DNA from: Nocardioides sp. Arc9.136
GTDB lineage: Bacteria; Actinomycetota; Actinomycetes; Propionibacteriales; Nocardioidaceae
NCBI RefSeq assembly: GCF_030506255.1
Contig: NZ_CP113431.1
Span: 3,917,001 to 3,981,000, forward strand
Length of the DNA stretch: 64,000 nt
Direction of reading: 5' to 3'
In this document: one piece after another, positions 16,758 to 25,187 of the stretch
Numbering within the stretch: position 1 is the stretch's first letter
Layout of the letters: each line of letters opens with the position of its first letter
Program-made: the position numbers and the translations under genes
The notes under the pieces: model-generated
The model's database searches: none
Seen by the model: the letters and a program-made list of their open reading frames with translations, nothing else
What the model was told of the DNA's origin: nothing

Positions 16758-17519
16758 TCAGGCGTGCCCGGCCAGCTGCCCCATCCGCGCCTCGAGGGCG
16801 GCGAGGTAGGCGTCGCGCTGCTTCTGGTCGAGCGGGCTGTCGGGGTCGAGCCGGCTGCAGGCCGGCAGCACGTCGATGGAGAGCTTCGCGGCGCCGGCGA
16901 GCGCGCGGAGCTCGTCGAGCCGGTCCCCGAACGGCGTGCCGCCGCCGGGTGAGTAGGAGCGGACCACCTCGTCGACGTCGTCGAGGAAGAGGTCGACCTT
17001 CGTCACCACGATCACCAGCCAGGTCGGTCGCGGCCGGCGGACCGCCATCGAGGCGATCCGGTGGGCGGTGACCGTCCAGTCCTCCAGCTCCCGGGCCAGC
17101 TGCTCGTCGCGGTCCACCTCGACCGCCCCGGTGGTGCCGGCCGGGCGGCGCCCGGTGGCGTAGCCGTTGGCGACCACGTGCAGCACCCCGTCGACCGGGT
17201 CGTCGTGGAAGACCTCGTCCAGCGCCCCGAGCCGGGTGGCGGCGTTCTCGCCCGGCACGACGCGGAACCGGAAGCCGCGCAGCCGCCGGTCGCGGCGCAC
17301 CCGCCGCTCCATCACCGCCGACCCCGCCTCCGGCGGCTCCCCGGCGCGCGGGCGGCCGGCGAGGTGGTCGACCAGCTCGCTCTTGCCGACGCCGGTCATG
17401 CCGGTCACCGCGACGGTCGGGTAGCGGTGCTGGAGGACCCCGGTCACCCGGTCCCGTCCGCGCGCGAGGGTGGAGGGCACGGCGCGGATGCCGCGCGGTC
17501 CGCGGGACTGCTGGCTCAT
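16758..17519 (-). CDS. GTPase-domain protein, unknown function
   Basis: 253 aa. P-loop GMTGVGKS (about residues 39-46) and a TKVDLF motif in the position of the G4 NKxD element, so a TRAFAC-type GTPase is likely. A VLHVVANGYATGR segment follows the presumed switch region. Similar proteins often work with short membrane or effector partners; none is adjacent. ATG 17519 is 8 nt after TACCTT (17528-17533) and is the only good start. It is divergent from the old-yellow-enzyme gene. Confidence 0.7.
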   Translation of the reverse strand: MSQQSRGPRGIRAVPSTLARGRDRVTGVLQHRYPTVAVTGMTGVGKSELVDHLAGRPRAGEPPEAGSAVMERRVRRDRRLRGFRFRVVPGENAATRLGALDEVFHDDPVDGVLHVVANGYATGRRPAGTTGAVEVDRDEQLARELEDWTVTAHRIASMAVRRPRPTWLVIVVTKVDLFLDDVDEVVRSYSPGGGTPFGDRLDELRALAGAAKLSIDVLPACSRLDPDSPLDQKQRDAYLAALEARMGQLAGHA

Positions 17520-17596
17520 GGCGCTCGAAGGTACCCGAGGCACCTTCCGGGCACCCGGGTGCACGGCACCGCCGCCCGCTCGGCCACGATGGAGCG

Positions 17597-18667
17597 GTGA
17601 CCTCCCTCGCCGACCCGCTCGCGCTCGCCCACGGCCCGGAGTGGGCCAACCGCTTCGCGCTGGCACCGCTGACCAACACCCAGAGCAACGCCGACGGCAC
17701 GCTGTCCGACGACGAGCACCACTGGCTGGAGGCGCGCGGCCGCGGTGGCTTCGGGCTGGTCATGACGGCGGCGGCGTACGTCGCGCCGGCGGGCCAGGCG
17801 TGGGCCGGCCAGCTCGGCATCGCCTCCGACGACCACCTGCCCGGGCTCACCCGGCTCGCCGACGCCCTGCGCACCACCGGCGCCGTCTCCTCGGTCCAAC
17901 TCCACCACGGCGGCCGGCGCGCGGACCCGGCACTGACCGGCCGGGCCAACCAGTGCCCCTGGGACGAGCCGGCGAAGGGCGCGGTCGCGATGACGACCGA
18001 CGAGGTGGAGCAGGCCGTGGCCGACTTCGTCGCCGCCGCGGTGCGCGCGGAGCGGGCCGGCTTCGACGGGGTTGAGGTGCACGGCGCGCACGGCTACCTC
18101 GTCGGGCAGTTCCTCGACGCCCGACACAACCACCGCACCGACGGGTACGGCGGCTCCTTCGACGACCGGTCCCGCCTCCTGCGCGAGGTGCTCGAGGGCA
18201 TCCGCGCCGCGACCGGGCCGGACTTCCAGCTCGGGCTGCGGCTCACGCCGGAAGGCAGCGGGATCACCCTCGAGGAGGGGCGCGAGACCGCCCGGCAGGT
18301 GATGACCTCGGGGCTGCTGGACTACCTCGACATGTCGCTGTGGGACGTCTTCATGGCCTCCCGGTTCGGCGCCGAGGGGCTGCTGGTCGAGCACTTCGCC
18401 GATCTGCCCCGGGGCGGCACGCGGCTCGGCGTCGCCGGCAAGGTGCTCTCCGCGGCCGACGCACGCTGGTGCCTGGAGCGGGGCGCCGACTTCGTCTCGG
18501 TCGGCACCGGCGCGATCCTGCACCACGACTTCGCCGCCCGGGCGGCCGCCGACCCGGACTTCCGCGTGCGGGAGCGCCCGGTCACCCGCGACGTGCTGCG
18601 CGCGGAGCGGGTCGGCCCGGCGTTCATCGACTACCTCGCGGCCGGCTGGGACGACCTCGTCGCCTGA
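17597..18667 (+). CDS. NADH:flavin oxidoreductase (old yellow enzyme family)
   Basis: 356 aa TIM barrel. FMN enzyme that reduces activated C=C bonds with NAD(P)H. Motifs: FALAPLTNTQSNADG at the N-terminus, QLHHGGRRADP (HxxGR), the signature GFDGVEVHGAHGYLVGQFLD with HNHRTDGYGGSFDDRSRL, and a phosphate-binding VSVGTGAILHHDF end. GTG 17597 has CACGAT 6 nt upstream, a weak leaderless signal. Monocistronic, closed by a large hairpin at 18676-18725. The natural substrate is unknown. Confidence 0.9.
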   Translation: MTSLADPLALAHGPEWANRFALAPLTNTQSNADGTLSDDEHHWLEARGRGGFGLVMTAAAYVAPAGQAWAGQLGIASDDHLPGLTRLADALRTTGAVSSVQLHHGGRRADPALTGRANQCPWDEPAKGAVAMTTDEVEQAVADFVAAAVRAERAGFDGVEVHGAHGYLVGQFLDARHNHRTDGYGGSFDDRSRLLREVLEGIRAATGPDFQLGLRLTPEGSGITLEEGRETARQVMTSGLLDYLDMSLWDVFMASRFGAEGLLVEHFADLPRGGTRLGVAGKVLSAADARWCLERGADFVSVGTGAILHHDFAARAAADPDFRVRERPVTRDVLRAERVGPAFIDYLAAGWDDLVA

Positions 18668-18675
18668 CCCACCGC

Positions 18676-18725
18676 GCCTCGTGGTGCCCAGCGTGCGCCC
18701 GGGCGCGCGCTGGGCACCACGAGGC
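18676..18725. terminator. 18-bp hairpin between convergent OYE and aldehyde dehydrogenase genes
   Basis: Perfect 18-bp stem (18676-18693 with 18708-18725) with a 14-nt GC-rich loop. It sits between the two convergent stops (18667 and 18737) and can work in both directions. Confidence 0.75.
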
Positions 18726-18736
18726 GGTGGAAGGGG

Positions 18737-20311
18737 TCAGCCGCGGCGGCGCCCGCGGATCGTCTCAAGCGGCCGGCGCGGCAGCTTGGGCAGCTGGGAG
18801 GCACGACCGTGCAGGGCGAGCAGGAGCGTCGCGACCGTCGAGTCCTGCTCGGGCGTGCGGTCGAACGTCGTGAGGTTGAGCGGCGCCTTGAACCGGGTGC
18901 GGGTGACCGCCTTGGCGTAGGTGAACTCCCGCAGCCCGTCCGGGCCGTGGATCCGTCCGAAGCCCGAGTCGCCCACCCCTCCGAACGGCAGCGTCGGCAC
19001 GCCGGCGAACGAGATCACCGAGTTGATCGACGTCATCCCCGTGCGCAGCCGCCGGGCGAGGTCGTCGCCGCGCTTGGCGGTGAAGATGGCCGAGCCCAGG
19101 CCGTACTTCCCGGCGTTGGTCAGCTCGACCGCCTCGTCCATGTCGCGCACCCTGCGCACGGTCACCGTCGGCCCGAAGGTCTCCTCGGTGACCGCCTCGC
19201 TGTCCTCTGGCACATCGACGAGGACGGTGGGCTGGACGAACCGGTCGCCGACCGCCTCGGCGCCACCCACGACGGCCCGCCCGCCCCGGGCGAGCGCGTC
19301 GTCGACGTGGCGTCGTACGACGTCGAGCTGGCCGGGCATGGTCATCGGGCCGATCTTGGCGTCGACGTCCACGCCGGCGTGCACCGAGCGGGCCCGCTCC
19401 GCGAGCAGGTCGACGAAGCGGTCGTGCACCTTCTCGTGCACGTAGACCCGCTCGACCCCGGCGCAGGTCTGGCCGGCGTTGGCGAAGGCGCCCCAGGCGG
19501 CCGCGTCGGCCGCGGCGTCGAGGTCGGCGTCCTCGTCGACGAGGAGCGCGTCCTTGCCACCGGCCTCGATGACCACCGGGGTCAGGGTCTCCGCACAGGC
19601 GGCCATCACCCGCTTGCCGGTGGCGGTCGAGCCGGTGAAGGCGATCTTGTCGGTCCCGGCCCGGCACAGCGCCGCCCCGGTCTCGCCGTACCCGGTGACG
19701 ACCTGCAGCAGGTCGTGGTCGGGCACGACCTCGCGCAGGCTGTCGGCCAGCCAGGTGCCGACGCCCGGGGTCAGCTCGCTGGGCTTGAAGACGACGGTGT
19801 TGCCGGCCGCGAGCGCGTAGGCGATCGACCCCATCGGGGTGAAGACCGGGTAGTTCCACGGGCCGATGACCCCGACGACGCCGAGCGGGAGGTACTCCAC
19901 CGACGCGGCCTGGTTGGCCAGCAGGAGGCCCGGCGAGACCCGCCTGCGGCCCAGGACCTTCGCGGCGTGCGACCCGGCCCAGGCCAGGTGGTCGATCGCG
20001 AGCGCGCACTCGAGCTGGGCGTCGCCGTGGGGCTTGCCCGTCTCCTGGTGGACCACGTCGCACAGCTGGGCCAGGCGCCGGGTGATCACGCCGCGCCACT
20101 GGGTCAGGACCTGCTGGCGGCCCTCGAAGCCCAGCCCGGCCCACCAGTCCGCGGAGGCCCGCGCCCGGGCGACGGCGGCCCGCACGTCGGCCTCGTCGTG
20201 CACGGGGTGGACACCCACCACGTCGCCGGTGGCGGGGTTGATCGACTCCAGCTTCCCGTCGGTGCCGGTGGTCGTGCCGGTGGTCGTGCCGGTGGTCGTG
20301 CCGGTGGTCAT
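18737..20311 (-). CDS. Aldehyde dehydrogenase, succinic-semialdehyde-dehydrogenase-like
   Basis: 524 aa. NAD(P)-dependent ALDH fold with general base Glu249 (VVIEAGGKDA) and nucleophile Cys283 (NAGQTCAGVERVYV), plus VIGPWNYPVF and the GSTATGKRVM cofactor loop. Closest in feel to actinobacterial GabD2-type enzymes, but coupling to a GMC alcohol oxidase suggests it oxidises the aldehyde that enzyme makes. The N-terminus begins with four TTGT repeats from a 12-bp tandem repeat. ATG 20311 overlaps the upstream stop (ATGA). Confidence 0.88.
   Translation of the reverse strand: MTTGTTTGTTTGTTTGTDGKLESINPATGDVVGVHPVHDEADVRAAVARARASADWWAGLGFEGRQQVLTQWRGVITRRLAQLCDVVHQETGKPHGDAQLECALAIDHLAWAGSHAAKVLGRRRVSPGLLLANQAASVEYLPLGVVGVIGPWNYPVFTPMGSIAYALAAGNTVVFKPSELTPGVGTWLADSLREVVPDHDLLQVVTGYGETGAALCRAGTDKIAFTGSTATGKRVMAACAETLTPVVIEAGGKDALLVDEDADLDAAADAAAWGAFANAGQTCAGVERVYVHEKVHDRFVDLLAERARSVHAGVDVDAKIGPMTMPGQLDVVRRHVDDALARGGRAVVGGAEAVGDRFVQPTVLVDVPEDSEAVTEETFGPTVTVRRVRDMDEAVELTNAGKYGLGSAIFTAKRGDDLARRLRTGMTSINSVISFAGVPTLPFGGVGDSGFGRIHGPDGLREFTYAKAVTRTRFKAPLNLTTFDRTPEQDSTVATLLLALHGRASQLPKLPRRPLETIRGRRRG
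20262..20309 (-). repeat. 12-bp tandem repeat, four perfect copies, at an ALDH start
   Basis: Four identical copies (20262-20273, 20274-20285, 20286-20297, 20298-20309) of GTGCCGGTGGTC on the plus strand, encoding Thr-Thr-Gly-Thr four times after the initiating Met. A multiple of three, so copy-number change would alter only the length of the N-terminal tail. Confidence 0.95.
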
Positions 20312-21912
20312 CGGAGGGCCTTTCCGCGGAGGAGGTCGGCGGCGCGCTCGCCGATCATGATCGTGGGGGCGTTGGTGTTGCCGCGCGTCACCATCGGCAT
20401 CACGCTGGCGTCCGCGACCCGGAGGCCGTCGACGCCGCGCACCCGCAGCTCGGGGTCGACGACGGAGCGCTCGTCGTCACCCATCGCGCAGGTGCCGACG
20501 GGGTGGTAGAGCGTCTGGGTGTAGCTCCGGACGTGCTCGACGACCTGCGCGTCGGTCGGGTCCTCGCCCCAGGTCTCCATCGTCGGCAGGCCGGGGCCGG
20601 TGACGTGGTCGGCCAGCGGCCCCGTGGCGACGGTCTCGAGCATCCGGCGCACGCCGGCCGTCATCGCGTCGAGGTCCGCCTGGTCGTCGTAGTAGCCCGG
20701 GTCGATCTCGGGGTGCCAGCGCGGGTCGGTCGAGCGCAGCCGCAGGGCCCCCCGGCTCGCGACCGAGACCAGCGTCGGTGCGACGGTGACCTTCCGGGCG
20801 GTCGCCTCGTGCAGCCCGTTGTCGTAGAAGCCGGTCGGCGCGACGTGGACCTGCAGGTCCGGTGCGGCCAGATCGTCGCGGGTGCGCCAGAAGCCGCCCC
20901 CCTCGCCGATGTTGGAGACCAGGGGGCCGGTGCCGGTGGCCTTCGCGCGCGCCAGCTGCAGCAGGTTGTTGTGGTCCATCAGGTCGCTGGTGCCGCGGGT
21001 GGCGAAGACGAGCGGCACGGCCGGGTGGTCGTGCAGGTTCTGCCCGACGCCGGGCAGGTCGACGACCACGTCGACGCCCACCTCCCGCAGGTGCGCGCCC
21101 GGCCCGATGCCGGAGAGCATCAAGAGCTGCGGGGAGTTCACCGCCCCTCCCGCGAGCACCACCTCCCCCTCGACGTACGCCGTGCGCGTGCCGGCGCCGT
21201 GCTGGTAGGCGACGCCCACGGCGCGGCCGCCCTCGACGACGACCCGCTCGGCGAGGGCCCCGGTGCGGACCGTCAGGTTGGGACGGTCGGCCGCGGGGTC
21301 GAGGTAGGCCCGGGCCGTCGACCAGCGGCGGCCCTTGCGGCAGGTGACCTGGTAGAGCCCGGCACCCTCCTGCTCGGCGCCGTTGAAGTCGTCGGTCGGC
21401 TTGAAGCCGGCGGCGACGGCCGACTCGACCCAGGCGGTGGTCAGCGGATGGGTGTAGCGACGGTCCTCCACGTGCAGCGGTCCGTCCTGGCCGTGGAAGG
21501 GCCCGGCCAGGCGGGTGTTGCCCTCCGCGCGGACGAAGTACGGCAGCACGTCGTCGTAGCCCCAGCCGGTCGCGCCGTACGCGTCGCGCCAGGTGTCGTA
21601 GTCCGCCCGGTTGCCGCGGATGTAGATCATCGCGTTCATCGACGAGCAGCCGCCGAGCGCCTTCATCCTCGGCCAGTAGGCGCGGCGGCTCTCGAGCTGC
21701 TTCTGCTCCGAGGTCTGGTAGTTCCAGTCCCACCGCGTCTTGAACAGGTTCGCGAACGCCGCCGGGATGCTGATCTCGTCGGCGTCGGCCGCCCCGCCGG
21801 CCTCCAGGAGCAGCACCGAGACCGACGGGTCCTCGGTCAGCCGTGCGGCGACGACCGCGCCGGCGCTGCCGGCTCCGACCACCACGTGGGTGAAGACTTC
21901 CCGGTCCGGCAC
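20308..21912 (-). CDS. GMC family oxidoreductase (choline dehydrogenase-like)
   Basis: 534 aa. FAD-dependent alcohol oxidase/dehydrogenase: [20 protein letters not shown] at the N-terminus, the GMC signature around [20 protein letters not shown], a second signature [17 protein letters not shown], and the active-site pair in [10 protein letters not shown] and [14 protein letters not shown] 21912 has AGGAGGA 5 nt upstream. The following ALDH gene overlaps it by 4 nt, so alcohol to aldehyde to acid is a likely two-step route (choline, polyethylene glycol or long-chain alcohols are all possible). Confidence 0.9.
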   Translation of the reverse strand: MPDREVFTHVVVGAGSAGAVVAARLTEDPSVSVLLLEAGGAADADEISIPAAFANLFKTRWDWNYQTSEQKQLESRRAYWPRMKALGGCSSMNAMIYIRGNRADYDTWRDAYGATGWGYDDVLPYFVRAEGNTRLAGPFHGQDGPLHVEDRRYTHPLTTAWVESAVAAGFKPTDDFNGAEQEGAGLYQVTCRKGRRWSTARAYLDPAADRPNLTVRTGALAERVVVEGGRAVGVAYQHGAGTRTAYVEGEVVLAGGAVNSPQLLMLSGIGPGAHLREVGVDVVVDLPGVGQNLHDHPAVPLVFATRGTSDLMDHNNLLQLARAKATGTGPLVSNIGEGGGFWRTRDDLAAPDLQVHVAPTGFYDNGLHEATARKVTVAPTLVSVASRGALRLRSTDPRWHPEIDPGYYDDQADLDAMTAGVRRMLETVATGPLADHVTGPGLPTMETWGEDPTDAQVVEHVRSYTQTLYHPVGTCAMGDDERSVVDPELRVRGVDGLRVADASVMPMVTRGNTNAPTIMIGERAADLLRGKALR

Positions 21913-21994
21913 GACGTCCTCCTCGGCTCGCGCGTCACCGGCGGCGTCGCCGGGACGGTGCGGGGAACACTAGGCCGGGTGACGGCGATCACCA

Positions 21995-22023
21995 AGGGCC
22001 GCGTCCAGATCGGACGCGGCCCT
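21995..22023 (-). terminator. Hairpin terminator after the DUF5709 gene
   Basis: Perfect 12-bp stem (21995-22006 with 22012-22023) with a 5-nt loop, 32 nt after the minus-strand stop at 22056. It also shields the GMC gene's promoter region. Confidence 0.7.
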
Positions 22024-22055
22024 CGGCAACGGTGGATCGGTCCTGCTCAGAGTTC

Positions 22056-22574
22056 TCAGAGGTCCTCGTCGGCGACCACGTGCACCGCGGCCTCCTCGGC
22101 GCTCGCGGCGGCGCCGTCGATGCCGACGTCGCCGGCCACCAGGTCCTTCTCGGTGTCGGTCCGGGCACCCTCGTCGGACTCGACCAGGCGGCCGGCGCGC
22201 TCGTCGCCGACCTGGGCGCCCTCGCGGATCACGTCGTTGAGCTCACCGCGGTCGGCCTCCTGCTCGGCCTGCTCGTACGGGTCGGGCTCGGGGATCTCCT
22301 GCTCGAGCCGCTGCTCGAAGGTCTCGCCCATGCTCTCCTCGAGCGGGGTGTTGCCGTAGCCCTGGGCGACCGACCACTTCTCCGGCGGGCTGTAGCCCTC
22401 GTCGAGGGGCTCGCCGATGTCGGTGTTCTCCTGCACCAGGCTGTCGCCCGAGCTCTGCGGCTGCGTCTCGTCGTCGACGCTGTAGCCGTGGTAGCTCTCG
22501 TTGTCGCTGGCGTCCTGGGTGACGTCGACGGACGGGTCGGTGCCGAGGGCTGCGGAGTCGTCGTTCTGGCTCAT
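22056..22574 (-). CDS. DUF5709 family acidic protein
   Basis: 172 aa, very acidic and rich in Glu, Asp, Ser and Gln, with no TM segment. The central region GEPLDEGYSPPEKWS, then TPLEESMGETFEQRLEQEIPE, fits DUF5709, found in actinobacteria near stress genes. The C-terminus ends in an acidic tail (AAVHVVADEDL). GGGTACC lies 6 nt before ATG 22574, but no matching -35 element was found. Probably disordered; function unknown. Confidence 0.8.
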   Translation of the reverse strand: MSQNDDSAALGTDPSVDVTQDASDNESYHGYSVDDETQPQSSGDSLVQENTDIGEPLDEGYSPPEKWSVAQGYGNTPLEESMGETFEQRLEQEIPEPDPYEQAEQEADRGELNDVIREGAQVGDERAGRLVESDEGARTDTEKDLVAGDVGIDGAAASAEEAAVHVVADEDL

Positions 22575-22679
22575 GGGGACCCGGTACCCGACCTCGGCAC
22601 GGCTATCGGTCGACGCACCTCACACCCCTGCCGCGCATCCGCCCGCCTGGGCAAGGGCCGCCTCCCGCAGCTCCTGGTG

Positions 22680-23111
22680 TCAGGAGGCGAAGACGATCTG
22701 AGCGGTCACCCGGACCGTGCCGTCGTCCAGGTCGACCCCCCACTGCTCGCAGACGTGGTCGACGATGGCCAACCCACGACCCCGGGCGGCGAACTGGGAC
22801 GCCTCGCCCGGCTGGAACCGGTCGAGGACCTCCTCGCCCACCTCGGGGTCGACGTCGCCCGCCACGGTCAGCCGGGCCCCGGTGTCGTAGAGGCACCACG
22901 TCGCCTCGACGTGGCCGCAGCCGTGGGGCGGGCCGTGCTCGACGGCGTTGCTGGCCAGCTCGGAGAAGACCAGGACCACGTCCTGGGCCGCACGCCGGTC
23001 CAGCTCGGCCTGCTCGAGGTCCTGGACCAGGGCTCGGCGCGCGTCGGCCACCGCGGCCAGGTCGTGCCACAGGTGCACGCGGGTGCACGGGTCCTGCTCG
23101 AGGGCGGTCAT
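22680..23111 (-). CDS. Small anti-sigma-type ATP-binding protein (HATPase)
   Basis: 143 aa, a stand-alone GHKL ATPase domain. N box VVLVFSELASNAVEHGPPHG, a GDVDPE segment in place of the usual DNG/DxG box, and AARGRGLAIVDHVCEQWGVD as the glycine motif. Such proteins act as serine kinases of STAS partners and hold sigma factors. The first half of the Bergerat fold is well kept. ATG 23111 is the likely start. It lies next to the DUF5709 gene and in a window that also has a STAS gene (31846-32172); a functional link is inferred only. Confidence 0.85.
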   Translation of the reverse strand: MTALEQDPCTRVHLWHDLAAVADARRALVQDLEQAELDRRAAQDVVLVFSELASNAVEHGPPHGCGHVEATWCLYDTGARLTVAGDVDPEVGEEVLDRFQPGEASQFAARGRGLAIVDHVCEQWGVDLDDGTVRVTAQIVFAS

Positions 23112-23162
23112 GCACCCCCGGTGAGCGGACCCGGCCCGCCCCAAACGGGCGAGGCGCTGCGC

Positions 23163-23309
23163 TCAGCCCTCCTGCTCGCCGCGCCACCGCAGGTAGAACA
23201 CGGTGAGGAAGGCGACGAGCAGCGGCCCGAACGCGAGGAGCAGCACGAGGAACCCCTCGCCCCCGTGCAGGGCGCCCATGTGCAGCGGCGCGGTCGGCCC
23301 GACCGTCAT
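23163..23309 (-). CDS. 48-aa single-TM protein, coupled to the membrane protein upstream
   Basis: Encodes a His-containing N-terminus (PLHMGALHGG), one hydrophobic segment (FLVLLLAFGPLLVAFLTVFY) and a charged tail. ATG 23309 overlaps the stop of the large membrane protein (ATGA), so the two are translated together. The short length and coupling suggest an accessory subunit or stabiliser of that protein. No family recognised. Confidence 0.65.
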   Translation of the reverse strand: MTVGPTAPLHMGALHGGEGFLVLLLAFGPLLVAFLTVFYLRWRGEQEG

Positions 23310-25135
23310 GCCGGCACCTTCGGGGCGGTCACGGAGCCCACGTCCGGACGCGTCGCCCGCGCGAACCGGGTGACGCCCCAGCCCAGGCCCAGGACCAGGG
23401 CGAGGGAGCAGAGCAGGACCACCGAGCCCGCCGCGAGCCACAGCCACCCCGGGACGTCGTCGGAGAGCTCGCGCTGGAGCAGCAGCTTCTCCTCGTCGAA
23501 GGGGCGCGTGCCGTCCTCGACCGGGATCTCCGGCTCACCGAGCGCGGTGTCCTCGGGCAGGTAGACCGGCATCGCGGTGAGGTCACGGCCGTCGTGCAGC
23601 CGCACCATGGTCTTCCAGCCGTCGTCGGCCGGCACCGACCGGGTCGTGCGCCACACCCCGGGGCCGGTCTCCTCGAGGTGGTCGACGACCAGCCCCTCGC
23701 TCCCCTGGCCGCCCTGCCACCCGGTGACGGTGAGCCAGGCCGGCGCCCCGGAGACGGCGTCCTGGTCGAGGCGCACCTCGAGGTCGACCTCCCCACCGCC
23801 CGCGTCGGCCACCGCGACGGTGCCCTCCAGGTCGCTGGGCTGGGTCGCGAGCACCCCGTTGGTCGCACACGCGGCGATCGCGGCCAGCGCGAGCGCAAAG
23901 AGCAGCCGCGGACGCAGGGCGTCGGGCAGGTCGCGCCGCAGACCCCGAACCAGCAGCCCGCCGAGCAGGCCGGCGGCAGCACCGGCCACGGTCGCCATGG
24001 CGACACCCTCGACCGCGATGTCCGAGGTCCACGGGAGGGGGAACGCGACCTGGGTCCAGGCGTGCTCCGCGGCGTACCCCACGGTGCCGATGAGGACGCC
24101 GCTGGTCACGCCGAAGGCGACGGGACGGTGCGCGAGCCGGAGGGCGACCAGCTCGACGACGACCGCCTCGGCGAGGTAGAGCGGCACCGAGGCCCACAGC
24201 TCGCCGAGCACCGGGCCGACGACGACGCTCACGCCGCCGCGGACCACGAGGTAGAACAGCACCGCGGCGATCGCCGCGCCCCGGCCGATCCACAGCCGGG
24301 CGACGACCAGGCTGAAGGCCGCGGCGAGCGCGATGAGGAAGGGCTGGAGCACCAGGCGGAACTGCGGCACCCCGAAGTCGAACTCCGCCTGGAACACGCT
24401 CATCCCGATCAGCAGACCGCCGACCAGGCACGCCTTGAGCACGTACGTCGCCACCGGGCTGGTCCGCCTGCCGGTGCGCTCGGTGGCCGTGCGGCCCTCC
24501 TCGAACAGCACCGCCATCGCCACCAGCGACAGACCGGCGCCCCCGATGAGCATCAGGTGGGTCGGGCCCCACAGGGTCACGTCCTGGCCGAAGATCCGGT
24601 GCCACACGTCGTCGAGCGGGAAGCCCAGGAGCGCGTAGGTGCCTGCTCCGGTGAGCAGCACGCCGCCGGCCGGGGCGTTCCACCCCGGGGCGAGGCGCAC
24701 GCCCGAGGGCCCGACCTCGTCCTGCCGCGGGAGGGCGCACGCCAGCACGCCCGCCGCGGAGATGCCGAAGAGCCCGAAGAGGATCGGGTAGTGGGCCGGG
24801 TTGGCCAGCGGCCCCTCGTCGCGGCCGATCCCGATGTGCAGCGCGATGTCCCAGTACATCCCCAGCAGGGCGGTGATCAGCGAGACCATCGCCACCATCA
24901 GCGGCACCTGCGCCCACGGGGCGAGGGTGCCGAAGAACCGGGAGCGGTCCATCCGCTCCATCAGCCGGGTCAGCGCGGGCAGCCGGCCGGAGCGGTGGGC
25001 GACCACGACCACGCCGAGCGCGATCGTCATGAGGAGCGCCAGGCCGGAGGCGAGCGCGACCTCGCCGAGGGCGGCAGCGCCCGCGGGCCGGTCCTCGACC
25101 GCGGTCGGCACGGCGGGGGTCTCGGAGAACAACAT
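23306..25135 (-). CDS. Polytopic membrane protein with duplicated HxxxGxD...PxH motif, unknown function
   Basis: 609 aa with about 12 hydrophobic segments. Two stretches share the pattern H-x3-G-x-D-x(5-6)-P-x-H: HIGIGRD...NPAH (near residue 97) and HRIFGQD...GPTH (near 182), followed by similar helices (YPILFGLFG, LMLIGGAGL). His/Asp pairs facing a helix bundle suggest a metal or haem site. Residues about 430-540 form a soluble beta-rich extracytoplasmic domain (AWLTVTGWQ, WKTMVRLHDGRDLTA) before a last TM helix. Start ATG 25135. Divergent from a MerR regulator. Not assigned to a named family. Confidence 0.8.
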   Translation of the reverse strand: MLFSETPAVPTAVEDRPAGAAALGEVALASGLALLMTIALGVVVVAHRSGRLPALTRLMERMDRSRFFGTLAPWAQVPLMVAMVSLITALLGMYWDIALHIGIGRDEGPLANPAHYPILFGLFGISAAGVLACALPRQDEVGPSGVRLAPGWNAPAGGVLLTGAGTYALLGFPLDDVWHRIFGQDVTLWGPTHLMLIGGAGLSLVAMAVLFEEGRTATERTGRRTSPVATYVLKACLVGGLLIGMSVFQAEFDFGVPQFRLVLQPFLIALAAAFSLVVARLWIGRGAAIAAVLFYLVVRGGVSVVVGPVLGELWASVPLYLAEAVVVELVALRLAHRPVAFGVTSGVLIGTVGYAAEHAWTQVAFPLPWTSDIAVEGVAMATVAGAAAGLLGGLLVRGLRRDLPDALRPRLLFALALAAIAACATNGVLATQPSDLEGTVAVADAGGGEVDLEVRLDQDAVSGAPAWLTVTGWQGGQGSEGLVVDHLEETGPGVWRTTRSVPADDGWKTMVRLHDGRDLTAMPVYLPEDTALGEPEIPVEDGTRPFDEEKLLLQRELSDDVPGWLWLAAGSVVLLCSLALVLGLGWGVTRFARATRPDVGSVTAPKVPA

Positions 25136-25143
25136 GCTTCTAT

Positions 25144-25163
25144 GTAACATCGTTCGATGCAAC
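25144..25163. promoter_or_regulatory. Dyad operator candidate between MerR gene and membrane protein gene
   Basis: CATCG (25148-25152), TT, CGATG (25155-25159) is a perfect inverted repeat; matching continues imperfectly to 25144-25163. It overlaps the -35 box of the MerR gene and lies 9 nt from the ATG of the membrane protein, so bound protein could affect both directions. Confidence 0.5.
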
Positions 25164-25181
25164 CGTGGCAAGGGCTAGGAT
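25153..25181 (+). promoter_or_regulatory. Promoter of the MerR gene
   Basis: TTCGAT (25153-25158), 17-nt spacer, TAGGAT (25176-25181). The start codon GTG begins 6 nt after the -10 box, consistent with a leaderless mRNA. Confidence 0.6.
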
Positions 25182-25187
25182 CGCGCC

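Noticed and set aside
20262-20309. The 12-bp repeat as a phase-variation switch
   Set aside because: The unit is a multiple of three and the frame is unchanged by copy number.
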